A stretch of 64,000 nucleotides of DNA from assembly GCA_947500845.1 (NCBI GenBank), contig CANMTP010000020.1, forward strand, positions 1 through 64,000. Direction: 5' to 3'. Origin of the DNA: an uncultured Aquimarina sp. GTDB lineage: Bacteria > Bacteroidota > Bacteroidia > Flavobacteriales > Flavobacteriaceae. The notes under the pieces were generated by a model. That model had not been told where the DNA came from and did not search any database. It saw only the letters and a list, made by a program, of their open reading frames with translations. Positions 54,312 through 61,952 of this stretch are shown here, in pieces; positions within the stretch are counted from its first letter, which is position 1, and the number at the start of each line of letters is the position of its first letter. Position numbers and translations under genes: made by a program.

Positions 54312-55460
54312 TTAGCTTACAATAAATTTCTTCAAAACATCAACTACATAATCGACCTCTTCTTTTGTATTGTATTTTGAAAAAGAAAAGCGTATCGATG
54401 GTTTCTGGAGATCTTCTTCACAAAGTATTTCAGTGAGCACATGGGATCCTTTGCTACTTCCACTTTGACAGGCACTTCCTTTAGAGCATGCAATACCATT
54501 GATATCCAGATGAAACAATAATATTCCCGCTTTTTCATCTGTTATCGGTAAACATACATTAATTAAGGTGTAAGTACAATGATCAAGATCACAACAGTTG
54601 GCATTAAATTTTACTCCTTCGATGTTCTTTTTCAAAGCCTCTATAAAATAATGCTTCAGATCTGATATATATTTTCGCTCTTCTTCAAGATGTTCGTAAG
54701 CAAGACGTAAAGCTTCATCCATACCTGCAATATTATGCACACTTTCTGTACCTGCACGGTATCCCCTCTCCTGCTCACCTCCAAAAATTAATGGTTTTAA
54801 ACCAGAATTCTTACGAATGTAGGCAAACCCAACTCCCTTTGGGCCATGAAATTTATGAGCACTAACCGCAGTAAAATCAACGTTTAGTTCATTGAGGTTA
54901 ACTTCTAAATGACCAATGGATTGTACCATATCGCTATGAAAAAGAGCATTATGATCTTTGCACAAGTTACCAATCCTGTGAATATCTAATATAGTTCCTA
55001 CTTCATTGTTCACGTGCATTAGGCTAACCATTACTTTCTCTGCAGAGTTACTTAACAAGGATTTTAAATGATCGTAATCAATAGACCCATCGGGATTAAT
55101 ATTCACATAACTTACTTCAATCCCACTAGTCGCCTCTATTTCTTGCACGGTATGTAAAACAGCATGATGCTCGATTTTTGATGTAATAATATGCCCTACT
55201 TTTAAATCTCTAACCGCACTATTGATCACCAAATTATCAGCTTCTGTTCCTCCAGATGTAAATATAATTTCTGAAGCCTTTACACCTAAATAATTTGCAA
55301 TATTCTTTCGAGTCTGTTCTATATGATTCTTTGCGGACCGACCAAAACCATGAGTTGAAGACGGATTTCCAAAATCTTCCTCCAGTACAGATATCATTTT
55401 TGTAATAACCTCTGGTCTTACATTTGTTGTAGCAGCATTATCAAAATAAACTTTTTGCAT
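54312..55460 (-). CDS. Cysteine desulfurase (NifS/IscS family)
   Basis: The protein has 382 residues of a fold-type I PLP enzyme. It has YFDNAATTNVRPEV at the start, GNPSSTHGFGR, FTSGGTEADNL, the PLP lysine K203 in SAHKFHGPKG and the catalytic Cys331 in SKGSACQSGSS. It takes sulfur from cysteine for Fe-S clusters or thiolation. The loop shape fits the NifS/IscS group (class I), not SufS. No iscU lies beside it. A single gene, divergent from the lipoprotein pair. Confidence 0.93.
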   Translation of the reverse strand: MQKVYFDNAATTNVRPEVITKMISVLEEDFGNPSSTHGFGRSAKNHIEQTRKNIANYLGVKASEIIFTSGGTEADNLVINSAVRDLKVGHIITSKIEHHAVLHTVQEIEATSGIEVSYVNINPDGSIDYDHLKSLLSNSAEKVMVSLMHVNNEVGTILDIHRIGNLCKDHNALFHSDMVQSIGHLEVNLNELNVDFTAVSAHKFHGPKGVGFAYIRKNSGLKPLIFGGEQERGYRAGTESVHNIAGMDEALRLAYEHLEEERKYISDLKHYFIEALKKNIEGVKFNANCCDLDHCTYTLINVCLPITDEKAGILLFHLDINGIACSKGSACQSGSSKGSHVLTEILCEEDLQKPSIRFSFSKYNTKEEVDYVVDVLKKFIVS

Positions 55461-55612
55461 AGAACATAAATAATTAAGTGCCTAAAAAAGAAAACAAATA
55501 GTATTTATAAAAACGATATATAATCTTTGCAATATTCGTAATTTTTATAATTATATAGCTAGTATAAATAAAATTATTTTAGGCGGGATACGTTATAATC
55601 TTTCAATTACTT

Positions 55613-55620
55613 TATTTTTG
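55613..55620 (+). promoter_or_regulatory. Promoter -7 element for the lipoprotein pair
   Basis: TATTTTTG is an exact TAnnTTTG match. It lies 7 bases before a short 25-codon frame (55628) and 85 bases before the first lipoprotein gene. No clear -33 box. Confidence 0.45.
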
Positions 55621-55627
55621 TCAAAAA

Positions 55628-55705
55628 ATGTTAAAATACATCGTTATCAACATTTTCTTTTTTTTATCGTCTTTAAAAAGAAATAATGATCTTAATCTGA
55701 ATTAA
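55628..55705 (+). CDS. Possible 25-codon leader ORF
   Basis: An ATG-started frame of 25 residues has a hydrophobic stretch (IVINIFFFLSSL) and ends with a TAA immediately followed by the ATG of the lipoprotein gene at 55706. It starts 8 bases after an exact -7 box, so its transcript would be almost leaderless. It may be a translated leader that couples to the lipoprotein, or just untranslated AT-rich leader. No family is recognised. Confidence 0.2.
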   Translation: MLKYIVINIFFFLSSLKRNNDLNLN

Positions 55706-56641
55706 ATGATAAGCAACGTGAAAAAATTATTTTCATCTTTTTTTTTAGTATCGATACTATTTTCATGTGATGACGGTGATATTATCATAACTGGTTTTGA
55801 GTTTGATGATGCTCCCTTAGAAATCTGTAACGGTTCGGCAGAAAATGAATTTGTTTTCTTTAAAATTAATACTACTAATAACGAATCAATATCATTCAAC
55901 TTTATTGATCCGACATATTTAGATACAGCTGTTACTGAAACGCCTATTATAATTGATCTAAGTGAAAATATGGGTAGTTTAATTTATAGACAGTTTAATA
56001 TACCCATTACTAATGATTATTATTGTTCTAATGTTCCGTCAAGTGACATTGTCGTGACCGAACAACTTAGAGCAATTTCAGGGATAGCACAAATAAATGT
56101 ACAAATAGCTACAGAGGATGATCAAGATGGTGTTCCAGCCGAAGATGAAGACTTGAACGGAAATGGCAATCTTGATGATGATGATACCGATGGAGATGGT
56201 ATACCCAACTACAAAGATCAGGATGATGATGATGATAATATTCTAACCAGCGTAGAACTCGAAAATGGGTTGCCAGAAAATGATGATCCTTTGGACACTG
56301 ATGGAGACGGAATTCCTGATTACCTTGACGAAGATGATGATAATGACGGTACTCCTACTATAAATGAGGATATAGATGGCGATGGCAATCCTAGAAATGA
56401 TAATACAGATGCTGCCGATGATGACGATGTTTTCAATTATCTAGACCCTGATACTTCCGAAAGGAATGATAATGTTACACCTAGTCCCGATAATACAACT
56501 GTATTGACAACATATCGCACAACAGTTGATATTAATACTATTATTTTTGATGGTGATAATGAAAACTTCGAAGATGATAATTTTTCGTTTGGGTTTAGAG
56601 ATGTTAATAGCACAAGAAATTTACCGAAAACTCCAAATTAG
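55706..56641 (+). CDS. Lipoprotein with a calcium-type Asp-repeat insertion
   Basis: The protein has 311 residues with a lipoprotein signal (ILFSC; Cys about 21). The N-terminal part (about 25-140) is a beta-rich domain closely related to the next gene (shared EICNGS/DCSNGN, VFFKIN, LIYRQFNIPI). Residues about 137-262 are a highly acidic stretch of TSP3-like repeats (DTDGDGIPNYKDQDDDDDN and DGDGIPDYLDEDDDNDGTP), probably calcium-binding. Residues 263-311 look like the last strands of the same beta-domain. No T9SS domain is present. Function unknown. Confidence 0.8.
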   Translation: MISNVKKLFSSFFLVSILFSCDDGDIIITGFEFDDAPLEICNGSAENEFVFFKINTTNNESISFNFIDPTYLDTAVTETPIIIDLSENMGSLIYRQFNIPITNDYYCSNVPSSDIVVTEQLRAISGIAQINVQIATEDDQDGVPAEDEDLNGNGNLDDDDTDGDGIPNYKDQDDDDDNILTSVELENGLPENDDPLDTDGDGIPDYLDEDDDNDGTPTINEDIDGDGNPRNDNTDAADDDDVFNYLDPDTSERNDNVTPSPDNTTVLTTYRTTVDINTIIFDGDNENFEDDNFSFGFRDVNSTRNLPKTPN

Positions 56642-56644
56642 AAT

Positions 56645-57148
56645 ATGAAGAAATTCTTTTCCCTTTTAATCATTATAACTGTAGTAATAAGTTGTAGTGA
56701 AGGTAATATTATTGAAGATGACGTTAACTTTGACGGTACTTTACAAGATTGCTCTAACGGAAATAATTTTGTGATCTTTAAAATTAATGATGAAGGTAAC
56801 CAAGCGATATCTTTAAATTTCTCAAGTACTAATTTTGAATTAAACAGTGCACCAGCAGATAACGTAAGTCAGACTTTGGAACTTAACGCTAATAATAATT
56901 TGATATATCGGCAATTCGATACGCCAATAAATGGTGACGAATATTTTTGTGCGAGCATACCCCCGGGAAATATAATAGTTACCCGAGAATTAGTAAGTAC
57001 CAATGGTACTGCTACTATATCGTATAGTACCGAAGGTAATGTTACAACCAGAACCATAACATTATCAAATATTACCTTCTTAGGGACTGGTGTTGAAATA
57101 CGCCAAGAAGTTTTTAATTTAGGTTCTTACGATATTACCTCACCCTAA
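56645..57148 (+). CDS. Lipoprotein, paralogue without the acidic insertion
   Basis: The protein has 167 residues with a lipoprotein signal (VVISC). It aligns with the first and last parts of the preceding product (NNFVIFKINDEGNQAISLNF, NNLIYRQFDTPINGDEYFC, then SNITFLGTGVEI), but the calcium-repeat stretch is absent. The two genes are 3 bases apart and surely cotranscribed. It converges with the Smr gene with only a 3-base gap and no terminator between. Function unknown; an envelope beta-domain is likely. Confidence 0.8.
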   Translation: MKKFFSLLIIITVVISCSEGNIIEDDVNFDGTLQDCSNGNNFVIFKINDEGNQAISLNFSSTNFELNSAPADNVSQTLELNANNNLIYRQFDTPINGDEYFCASIPPGNIIVTRELVSTNGTATISYSTEGNVTTRTITLSNITFLGTGVEIRQEVFNLGSYDITSP

Positions 57149-57151
57149 ATA

Positions 57152-57706
57152 CTACTGGGGATTTTGCACAATGTATACCTCCATTGCTCCTAGCCCATAC
57201 TTTCTATAATCTGCATCAGAAATTCTTACATTGTCGTATCTCCCAAAAAGATACCTAAGTTCTTCTTTAAGGACTCCCTGCCCGACCCCATGAATAAAAA
57301 CGATTTTAGGAATACGTTTACTAATTGCAAAATCTAGTTGTCTCCTGGCGGTATCCAATTGTAATGTAACCATATCATGGTTAGTCATCCCTTTTGTCGA
57401 TTTTACTAATTTATGAATGTGTAAATCTACCTCCATTGGCGGTAAACTGCGCTCTTTGGGTCTTGGGTTTGCCCTTTTTGGTTTCTTTTTAAAAACTTCT
57501 TTTTCTTGCAAGTTTTTATTCACCTCTTCAAATGAAGGAATAGTCATTTCTCCAGATTCAATTTTTACTACTTCCTGTTTAGAAAAAGTCAGGTCAAAAC
57601 CATCTTCGGTTGTAATAGTAATTTCATCAGAATCTATAGAAATAACTTTACCCGATAGAGGTTCGTCTAGTACTGATACTTTATCTCCCACTTTGATCAT
57701 GCTCAT
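57152..57706 (-). CDS. Smr-domain protein
   Basis: The protein has 184 residues. An N-terminal Tudor-like beta region (about 5-60, VGDKVSVLDEPLSGKVISID) is followed by a basic linker (EVFKKKPKRANPRPKER) and a C-terminal Smr domain (about 95-182) with VDLHIHKL and FIHGVGQGVLKEEL. Smr domains are nucleases or nucleic-acid binders, here without MutS. It overlaps the small membrane-protein gene upstream by 4 bases (ATGA), so translation is probably coupled. Confidence 0.88.
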   Translation of the reverse strand: MSMIKVGDKVSVLDEPLSGKVISIDSDEITITTEDGFDLTFSKQEVVKIESGEMTIPSFEEVNKNLQEKEVFKKKPKRANPRPKERSLPPMEVDLHIHKLVKSTKGMTNHDMVTLQLDTARRQLDFAISKRIPKIVFIHGVGQGVLKEELRYLFGRYDNVRISDADYRKYGLGAMEVYIVQNPQ

Positions 57707-57912
57707 TCTTCTTCGAAATATTTCTGAGGATCTGCTTTTGATTTTGATGTTAATTTTGAATTAATCACGAATAATCCTAACATCAGTAATACTACTCCAG
57801 CACTCTGTAGATAATAATTTTTATTTCTTGAAGAAATCTCTATAACCAGTATGATAGCCCCCATCACAATGAATGCTATACTGCCAATCCTTTTTATTTT
57901 ACCCTGATTCAT
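57703..57912 (-). CDS. Small two-helix membrane protein
   Basis: The protein has 69 residues. Two transmembrane helices (about 9-26 and 35-51) are separated by a short basic loop (SSRNKNYY). The C-terminal tail is charged (KSKADPQKYFEEE). Its stop overlaps the Smr start as ATGA. Such small proteins are common next to Smr genes in Flavobacteriia, but no function is known. No signal peptide cleavage site is obvious. Confidence 0.65.
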   Translation of the reverse strand: MNQGKIKRIGSIAFIVMGAIILVIEISSRNKNYYLQSAGVVLLMLGLFVINSKLTSKSKADPQKYFEEE

Positions 57913-58008
57913 TTTGCTAAAATATTAAATAATAGATTTTTTGCCTTGCAATTATGAAAAATAACTTAATTATGTATATTGCATATACTAATCGATAAAA
58001 AATTGCCT

Positions 58009-58290
58009 TTGGAAAAGTACATGCTTCCTTGTATAAACAAAAAAATTTTTGGTGTTGATTGTTTAGGTTGTGGTATGCAAAGAGCTATATCACTTCTATT
58101 TCAAGGAGAATTTAAAGCAGCATTTTATATGTATCCGGCAATTTATCCTCTTTTGCTACTACTTGTATTTTTAGGATTTAACTCTTTTATGAAGTTTAAA
58201 TATGGCCAATTAATTAAGACTGGCCTTATGATTACTAGTGTCCTAACAATTATTTTTAGCTATGTAATCAAAATGAAAATTATTTTTTAA
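58009..58290 (+). CDS. DUF2752 membrane protein
   Basis: About 93 residues from TTG 58009, or 89 from ATG 58021; the frame is open from 57979 (also TTG). The conserved start EKYMLPCINKKIFGVDCLGCGMQRA has the family's CLGCG motif. Two hydrophobic helices (about 40-62 and 70-90) follow. I prefer the TTG at 58009 because the family commonly begins a few residues before MLPC. Function unknown. It is 20 bases upstream of the CCC-motif gene. Confidence 0.8.
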   Translation: MEKYMLPCINKKIFGVDCLGCGMQRAISLLFQGEFKAAFYMYPAIYPLLLLLVFLGFNSFMKFKYGQLIKTGLMITSVLTIIFSYVIKMKIIF

Positions 58291-58310
58291 CTAATCAATT
58301 AAAATTAATT

Positions 58311-58634
58311 ATGGAAAAACAGACATTACCTAACTCCACCCTTATTTTAGTTTTTGGTATTCTTTCTATTTTGGGATGCTGCTGCTATGGTATCTTAGGA
58401 ATTATTTTTGCCGTTGTAGCTATAGTTCTTGCCAAAAAGGCAACTGCATTGTATATGGAAAATCCAGAGCTATATGCAGGGTATAATAACGTGAAGACGG
58501 GTAAAATTTTGGCAATTATTGGTTTAATTCTCAGTATTATCTATCTAATCTATGTTATTTTCTTATTTGCCACCGTAGGATTCGAAGGATATCAGGAAAT
58601 GATTGAAGAATTAAGAAGATCTGCCGGAGCATAA
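58311..58634 (+). CDS. CCC-motif membrane protein
   Basis: The protein has 107 residues and two long hydrophobic stretches (about 10-42 and 66-90). A CCC triplet lies in ILGCCCYGILG at about 22-30, matching the Bacteroidota family named for that motif and related to DUF4190. The linker has MENPELYAGYNNVKTGK. DUF2752 and CCC genes occur together in this group. A physical or functional partnership is an inference. A strong terminator follows. Confidence 0.8.
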   Translation: MEKQTLPNSTLILVFGILSILGCCCYGILGIIFAVVAIVLAKKATALYMENPELYAGYNNVKTGKILAIIGLILSIIYLIYVIFLFATVGFEGYQEMIEELRRSAGA

Positions 58635-58652
58635 AACGAACTTCTAGGATAA

Positions 58653-58687
58653 CAAAAAAGCCTGCTTTTTCAAGCAGGCTTTTTTTT
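58653..58687. terminator. Bidirectional Rho-independent terminator
   Basis: AGCCTGCTT and AAGCAGGCT pair perfectly around TTTC, with A and T runs outside. It serves the CCC gene (plus) and the proteorhodopsin gene (minus). Confidence 0.95.
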
Positions 58688-58698
58688 AACTAATAAAA

Positions 58699-59436
58699 TT
58701 AAGCATTTGCCGGCTTTTCAGAAGCCGAAACTGCAAGGTTGTATACCACTAATCCAAAACCAATTTTGTTAACCGCATCACCTATATTATATACTACGTC
58801 CATTGCAAGGCCATCAAAAATACCATCGTACCATCCCGGGGTACCTGCCATATATCCTATTGGGTATATCGCCCATCCTACGAGCACAAACCAACATAAA
58901 GTTTTGTGCGCGGTTAGAACGGCTCCTCCCGCCTCTTCGGCAAGTTTTTTAGCTTTACCAAGCCATATATCGTAAACAATAATAAAATATGCTATTCCCG
59001 AAATCAGACCCCATAACCAAGCTTGATCTCGATAAACTGCTTCTCCAAAGTAACCAGTAACCAGCATGATTACAGACAGAACAATCAGACGCCACATTAG
59101 CGATTTTTTTGCTCCAGCGACTTTTAATATAAGGTAAAACTCAACACACATTAAAGGTACAGTGAGTATCCAATCTACGTAACGGAAAAATGTAGGGGAA
59201 CTTCCGTTAGCATACCAATAATCTCGCATATACCAATAATGAACAGCAGCAATGAATGTAATCAATCCAGAAATAAGGAGGGAAGTCCTCCATTTTCTAT
59301 CATAACTATTCATCGAAAAAAAGAAAAATACCGAAGCTGCCATCATAGCCATACATCCCACGAAAAATGTAAAGCCTACGTAATCGTCAGTTGCTATTTC
59401 CGGGGTAAAGGAAATTGACATTAATAAGTTTTTCAT
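58699..59436 (-). CDS. Proteorhodopsin, light-driven proton pump (DTE type)
   Basis: The protein has 245 residues with seven transmembrane helices. The proton-pump triad is intact: Asp88, Thr92 and Glu99 (positions 97, 101 and 108 in the green proteorhodopsin numbering), in RYVDWILTVPLMCVEF. His66 (equivalent of His75), Arg85 and the retinal Schiff-base Lys224 in GDAVNKIGFGL are also present. The spectral-tuning position (105 in that numbering) is Met96, the residue usual in flavobacterial green-absorbing pumps. It sits in the inner membrane and builds proton motive force in light. It is divergent from blh. Confidence 0.97.
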   Translation of the reverse strand: MKNLLMSISFTPEIATDDYVGFTFFVGCMAMMAASVFFFFSMNSYDRKWRTSLLISGLITFIAAVHYWYMRDYWYANGSSPTFFRYVDWILTVPLMCVEFYLILKVAGAKKSLMWRLIVLSVIMLVTGYFGEAVYRDQAWLWGLISGIAYFIIVYDIWLGKAKKLAEEAGGAVLTAHKTLCWFVLVGWAIYPIGYMAGTPGWYDGIFDGLAMDVVYNIGDAVNKIGFGLVVYNLAVSASEKPANA

Positions 59437-59444
59437 AATATTTA

Positions 59445-59452
59445 TAATTTTG
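59445..59452 (+). promoter_or_regulatory. Promoter -7 element for blh
   Basis: TAATTTTG, an exact TAnnTTTG match, is 32 bases before the first ATG at 59485. No clear -33 box. It is back-to-back with the proteorhodopsin -7 box, 6 bases away. Confidence 0.6.
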
Positions 59453-59458
59453 TTTAAT

Positions 59459-59466
59459 CAAATTTA
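59459..59466 (-). promoter_or_regulatory. Promoter -7 element for proteorhodopsin
   Basis: On the minus strand TAAATTTG, an exact TAnnTTTG match, lies 23 bases before the start at 59436. The box lies inside the 48-base gap shared with blh, so the two promoters overlap face to face. Confidence 0.65.
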
Positions 59467-59484
59467 ATAAAGATTAAACATAAA

Positions 59485-60414
59485 ATGTTTAACTTTATGA
59501 TAAATTTATCAAACATTATGAAAGAACGAGCTTTATTTTTTAACAATCTAAGAAGTTTTACATTAATAGCCACATTCTTTTCATTATGGTTTGCAGTATA
59601 CTTTCAAGACAATGTAGAAGACTTTTTTGCTTATTTTTTAATTTTATCGTTAGGAATTTTACATGGAGCAAATGATATAAAACTAATAGAAAAGACCTCA
59701 AAAAACGTTCAAAAAAAGAGATTTTATAAAATTCTCATCCTTTATCTATTGATAATATCAATAAGCATTATTCTTTTCTATTTTTTACCAACCATAGCAC
59801 TTTTCCTATTTGTAATTTTTAGCGCATATCATTTTGGAGAGCAACATTTGAATTCTAAGATATCACAGCAGACCTTCATTAGTAAAATGATATTTTTGAT
59901 CTATGGAATAGTCATTCTATCGGTCCTTTTTTATAATAATAGCTTTGAGGTTTCTCGCATTATCGAAAATATAACGGGTATTTATTTAAAAAAAGATTTC
60001 TATTTGTATTCTTTATCTATTTCCTCCTTATTATTGATTGTTTTGGGATTCAAAATCTATTTTGACCGACAATTAAAAACTAAGATAGTCGAAGAAATTT
60101 TTTATGTACTTGTATTTTTTATTGTTTTTTATACTGCTTCATTACTTTGGGCTTTTGCCATATACTTTATTTTCTGGCACAGTATTCCTTCACTGGCAGA
60201 TCAGGTATATTATCTTTATGGCAATAATAAAAAAGAGAATTTCATTAAATATTTGAAATCCTCTTTTGTCTACTGGTTTATATCTATAGTCGGCCTGTCT
60301 TTACTATATTGGTTATTTCATGCTCAAGATCGACTATTTTTATCGATATTTTTCACTTTGATAGCCTCAATTACGTTTCCGCACGTATGGGTCATGTCAA
60401 AATTTAACAAATAA
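59485..60414 (+). CDS. blh: Brp/Blh-family beta-carotene 15,15'-dioxygenase
   Basis: The 309-residue polytopic membrane protein has about eight hydrophobic helices. Candidate iron-binding His residues sit in LHGANDIKL, AYHFGEQHLN, FWHSIPSLADQ and FPHVWVM, as in Blh. It splits beta-carotene into two retinals, the chromophore of the neighbouring proteorhodopsin. The start may be 59485, 59497 or 59518 (three in-frame Met). It is divergent from proteorhodopsin, 48 bases away, on exact -7 boxes. The carotenoid synthesis genes are not in this window. Confidence 0.92.
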   Translation: MFNFMINLSNIMKERALFFNNLRSFTLIATFFSLWFAVYFQDNVEDFFAYFLILSLGILHGANDIKLIEKTSKNVQKKRFYKILILYLLIISISIILFYFLPTIALFLFVIFSAYHFGEQHLNSKISQQTFISKMIFLIYGIVILSVLFYNNSFEVSRIIENITGIYLKKDFYLYSLSISSLLLIVLGFKIYFDRQLKTKIVEEIFYVLVFFIVFYTASLLWAFAIYFIFWHSIPSLADQVYYLYGNNKKENFIKYLKSSFVYWFISIVGLSLLYWLFHAQDRLFLSIFFTLIASITFPHVWVMSKFNK

Positions 60415-60423
60415 TATTAAATT

Positions 60424-61701
60424 CTATTCAAACTCACTCAAGGTTTTTGTAATAATATTCACGCATTCCAAAAGTTGCTCTCTATTCATTACCAACGGTG
60501 GTGCGAAACGAATAATATTGCCGTGTGTTGGTTTCGCCAGAAGACCATTTTCTTTTAACGCCATACAAATGTTCCAGGCAGTTTCACTCTCTTCAGAATC
60601 ATTGATTACAATAGCGTTTAGCAATCCCTTACCTCTAACAAGTGAAATAATATTAGATTTCTCAATATATGTATTAAGCTCTGATCTAAATAGTTCTCCT
60701 AATACAAAAGCATTTTCGGCTAATTTTTCATCTCTTACCACTTCTAAAGCCGCGACCGCAACTGCCGCTGCTACAGGATTACCACCAAAAGTACTTCCAT
60801 GACTCCCTGGTTTGATCACTTCCATAATATGATCATCTGCCAATACTGCTGATACTGGATAAGCGCCTCCGCTTAATGCCTTTCCTAATATCAAAACGTC
60901 TGGTTTCACCTCTGGTGTTCCCGAGCAATTTTTATTCGCACAAGAGCAATTACCACAGGTTGCTAACAACCTTCCGGTTCTGGCGATACCTGTCTGCACT
61001 TCATCGGCAATAAACAACACATTATATTTTTCACAAAGTGCCTTAGCCTTAGACAAATAATCATCAGACGGAACATATACTCCGGCTTCTCCCTGAATGG
61101 GCTCTACCAAAAATCCTGCTATATTCTCATTATTTTCTAGAGCTTCCTTTAGTGCATTAAGATTATCATATTCAATCTTAATAAATCCAGTAGTATAAGG
61201 CCCAAAATTCTTTCTAGCCACTGGATCATTAGAAAAGGAAATAATCGTAGTAGTCCTCCCATGAAAATTATTTTCACATACGATGATCTGCGCTTCATTT
61301 TCCGGAATACCCTTCTTTTCATATGCCCATTTTCTACACAATTTCAAAGCAGTCTCTACTGCTTCTGCACCCGTATTCATTGGCAATAACTTATCAAAAC
61401 CGAAAAACTCAGTAGCAAATTTTTCGTATTCGCCTAATTTGTCATTATAAAACGCTCTTGAAGTAAGGGTCAACGTTTGCGCCTGATTGACCATTGCTCC
61501 AACTATTTTTGGATGACAATGTCCTTGATTAACTGCAGAGTATGCACTCAAAAAATCATAATACTTCTTCCCTTCTACATCCCAAACATATACTCCATCT
61601 CCTTTATTTAATACAACAGGTAGTGGATGATAATTATGAGCTCCATACTTATCTTCTAATTCAATTGAATGTTGTGATGACTTTTTTTCTAAAACTGCCA
61701 T
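60424..61701 (-). CDS. rocD: Ornithine aminotransferase
   Basis: The protein has 425 residues, a class III PLP aminotransferase. The start NYHPLPVVLNKGDGVYVWDVEG, MNTGAEAVETALKLCRKW, FHGRTTTIISFSNDP, FIADEVQTGIARTGR and the PLP Lys274 in LILGKALSGGAYPV match OAT, which turns ornithine and 2-oxoglutarate into glutamate semialdehyde and glutamate. A 14-residue insertion (about 249-262) before the PLP lysine has four Cys: C249, C252, C254 and C259. It is a single gene, convergent with blh. Confidence 0.95.
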   Translation of the reverse strand: MAVLEKKSSQHSIELEDKYGAHNYHPLPVVLNKGDGVYVWDVEGKKYYDFLSAYSAVNQGHCHPKIVGAMVNQAQTLTLTSRAFYNDKLGEYEKFATEFFGFDKLLPMNTGAEAVETALKLCRKWAYEKKGIPENEAQIIVCENNFHGRTTTIISFSNDPVARKNFGPYTTGFIKIEYDNLNALKEALENNENIAGFLVEPIQGEAGVYVPSDDYLSKAKALCEKYNVLFIADEVQTGIARTGRLLATCGNCSCANKNCSGTPEVKPDVLILGKALSGGAYPVSAVLADDHIMEVIKPGSHGSTFGGNPVAAAVAVAALEVVRDEKLAENAFVLGELFRSELNTYIEKSNIISLVRGKGLLNAIVINDSEESETAWNICMALKENGLLAKPTHGNIIRFAPPLVMNREQLLECVNIITKTLSEFE

Positions 61702-61940
61702 GTTACACGTAATTAATAATACAACTTTACCATTCCTTCTTTGAAATACTATCCCGGAGAGAAATCACCCTGCTGAAGTTGGTTGCAAATTACTAAATCT
61801 TTGGTAATTTATGATTCAATTATTGAAAGATCCTTAAAAATTTCATTCATTAGATAACTTAACAATAAAAAGCATTGATCTACAAAAAAATGTACCGCAT
61901 ATTTTTTATGCAAGATGAAAGGTAATCTTTTCAATTATTC

Positions 61941-61948
61941 TATTTTTG
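61941..61948 (+). promoter_or_regulatory. Promoter -7 element abutting the rlmD start
   Basis: TATTTTTG, an exact TAnnTTTG match, ends only 4 bases before the ATG at 61953. Transcription would start at or near the ATG, giving a leaderless mRNA. No -33 TTG is clear. Confidence 0.5.
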
Positions 61949-61952
61949 CGCT

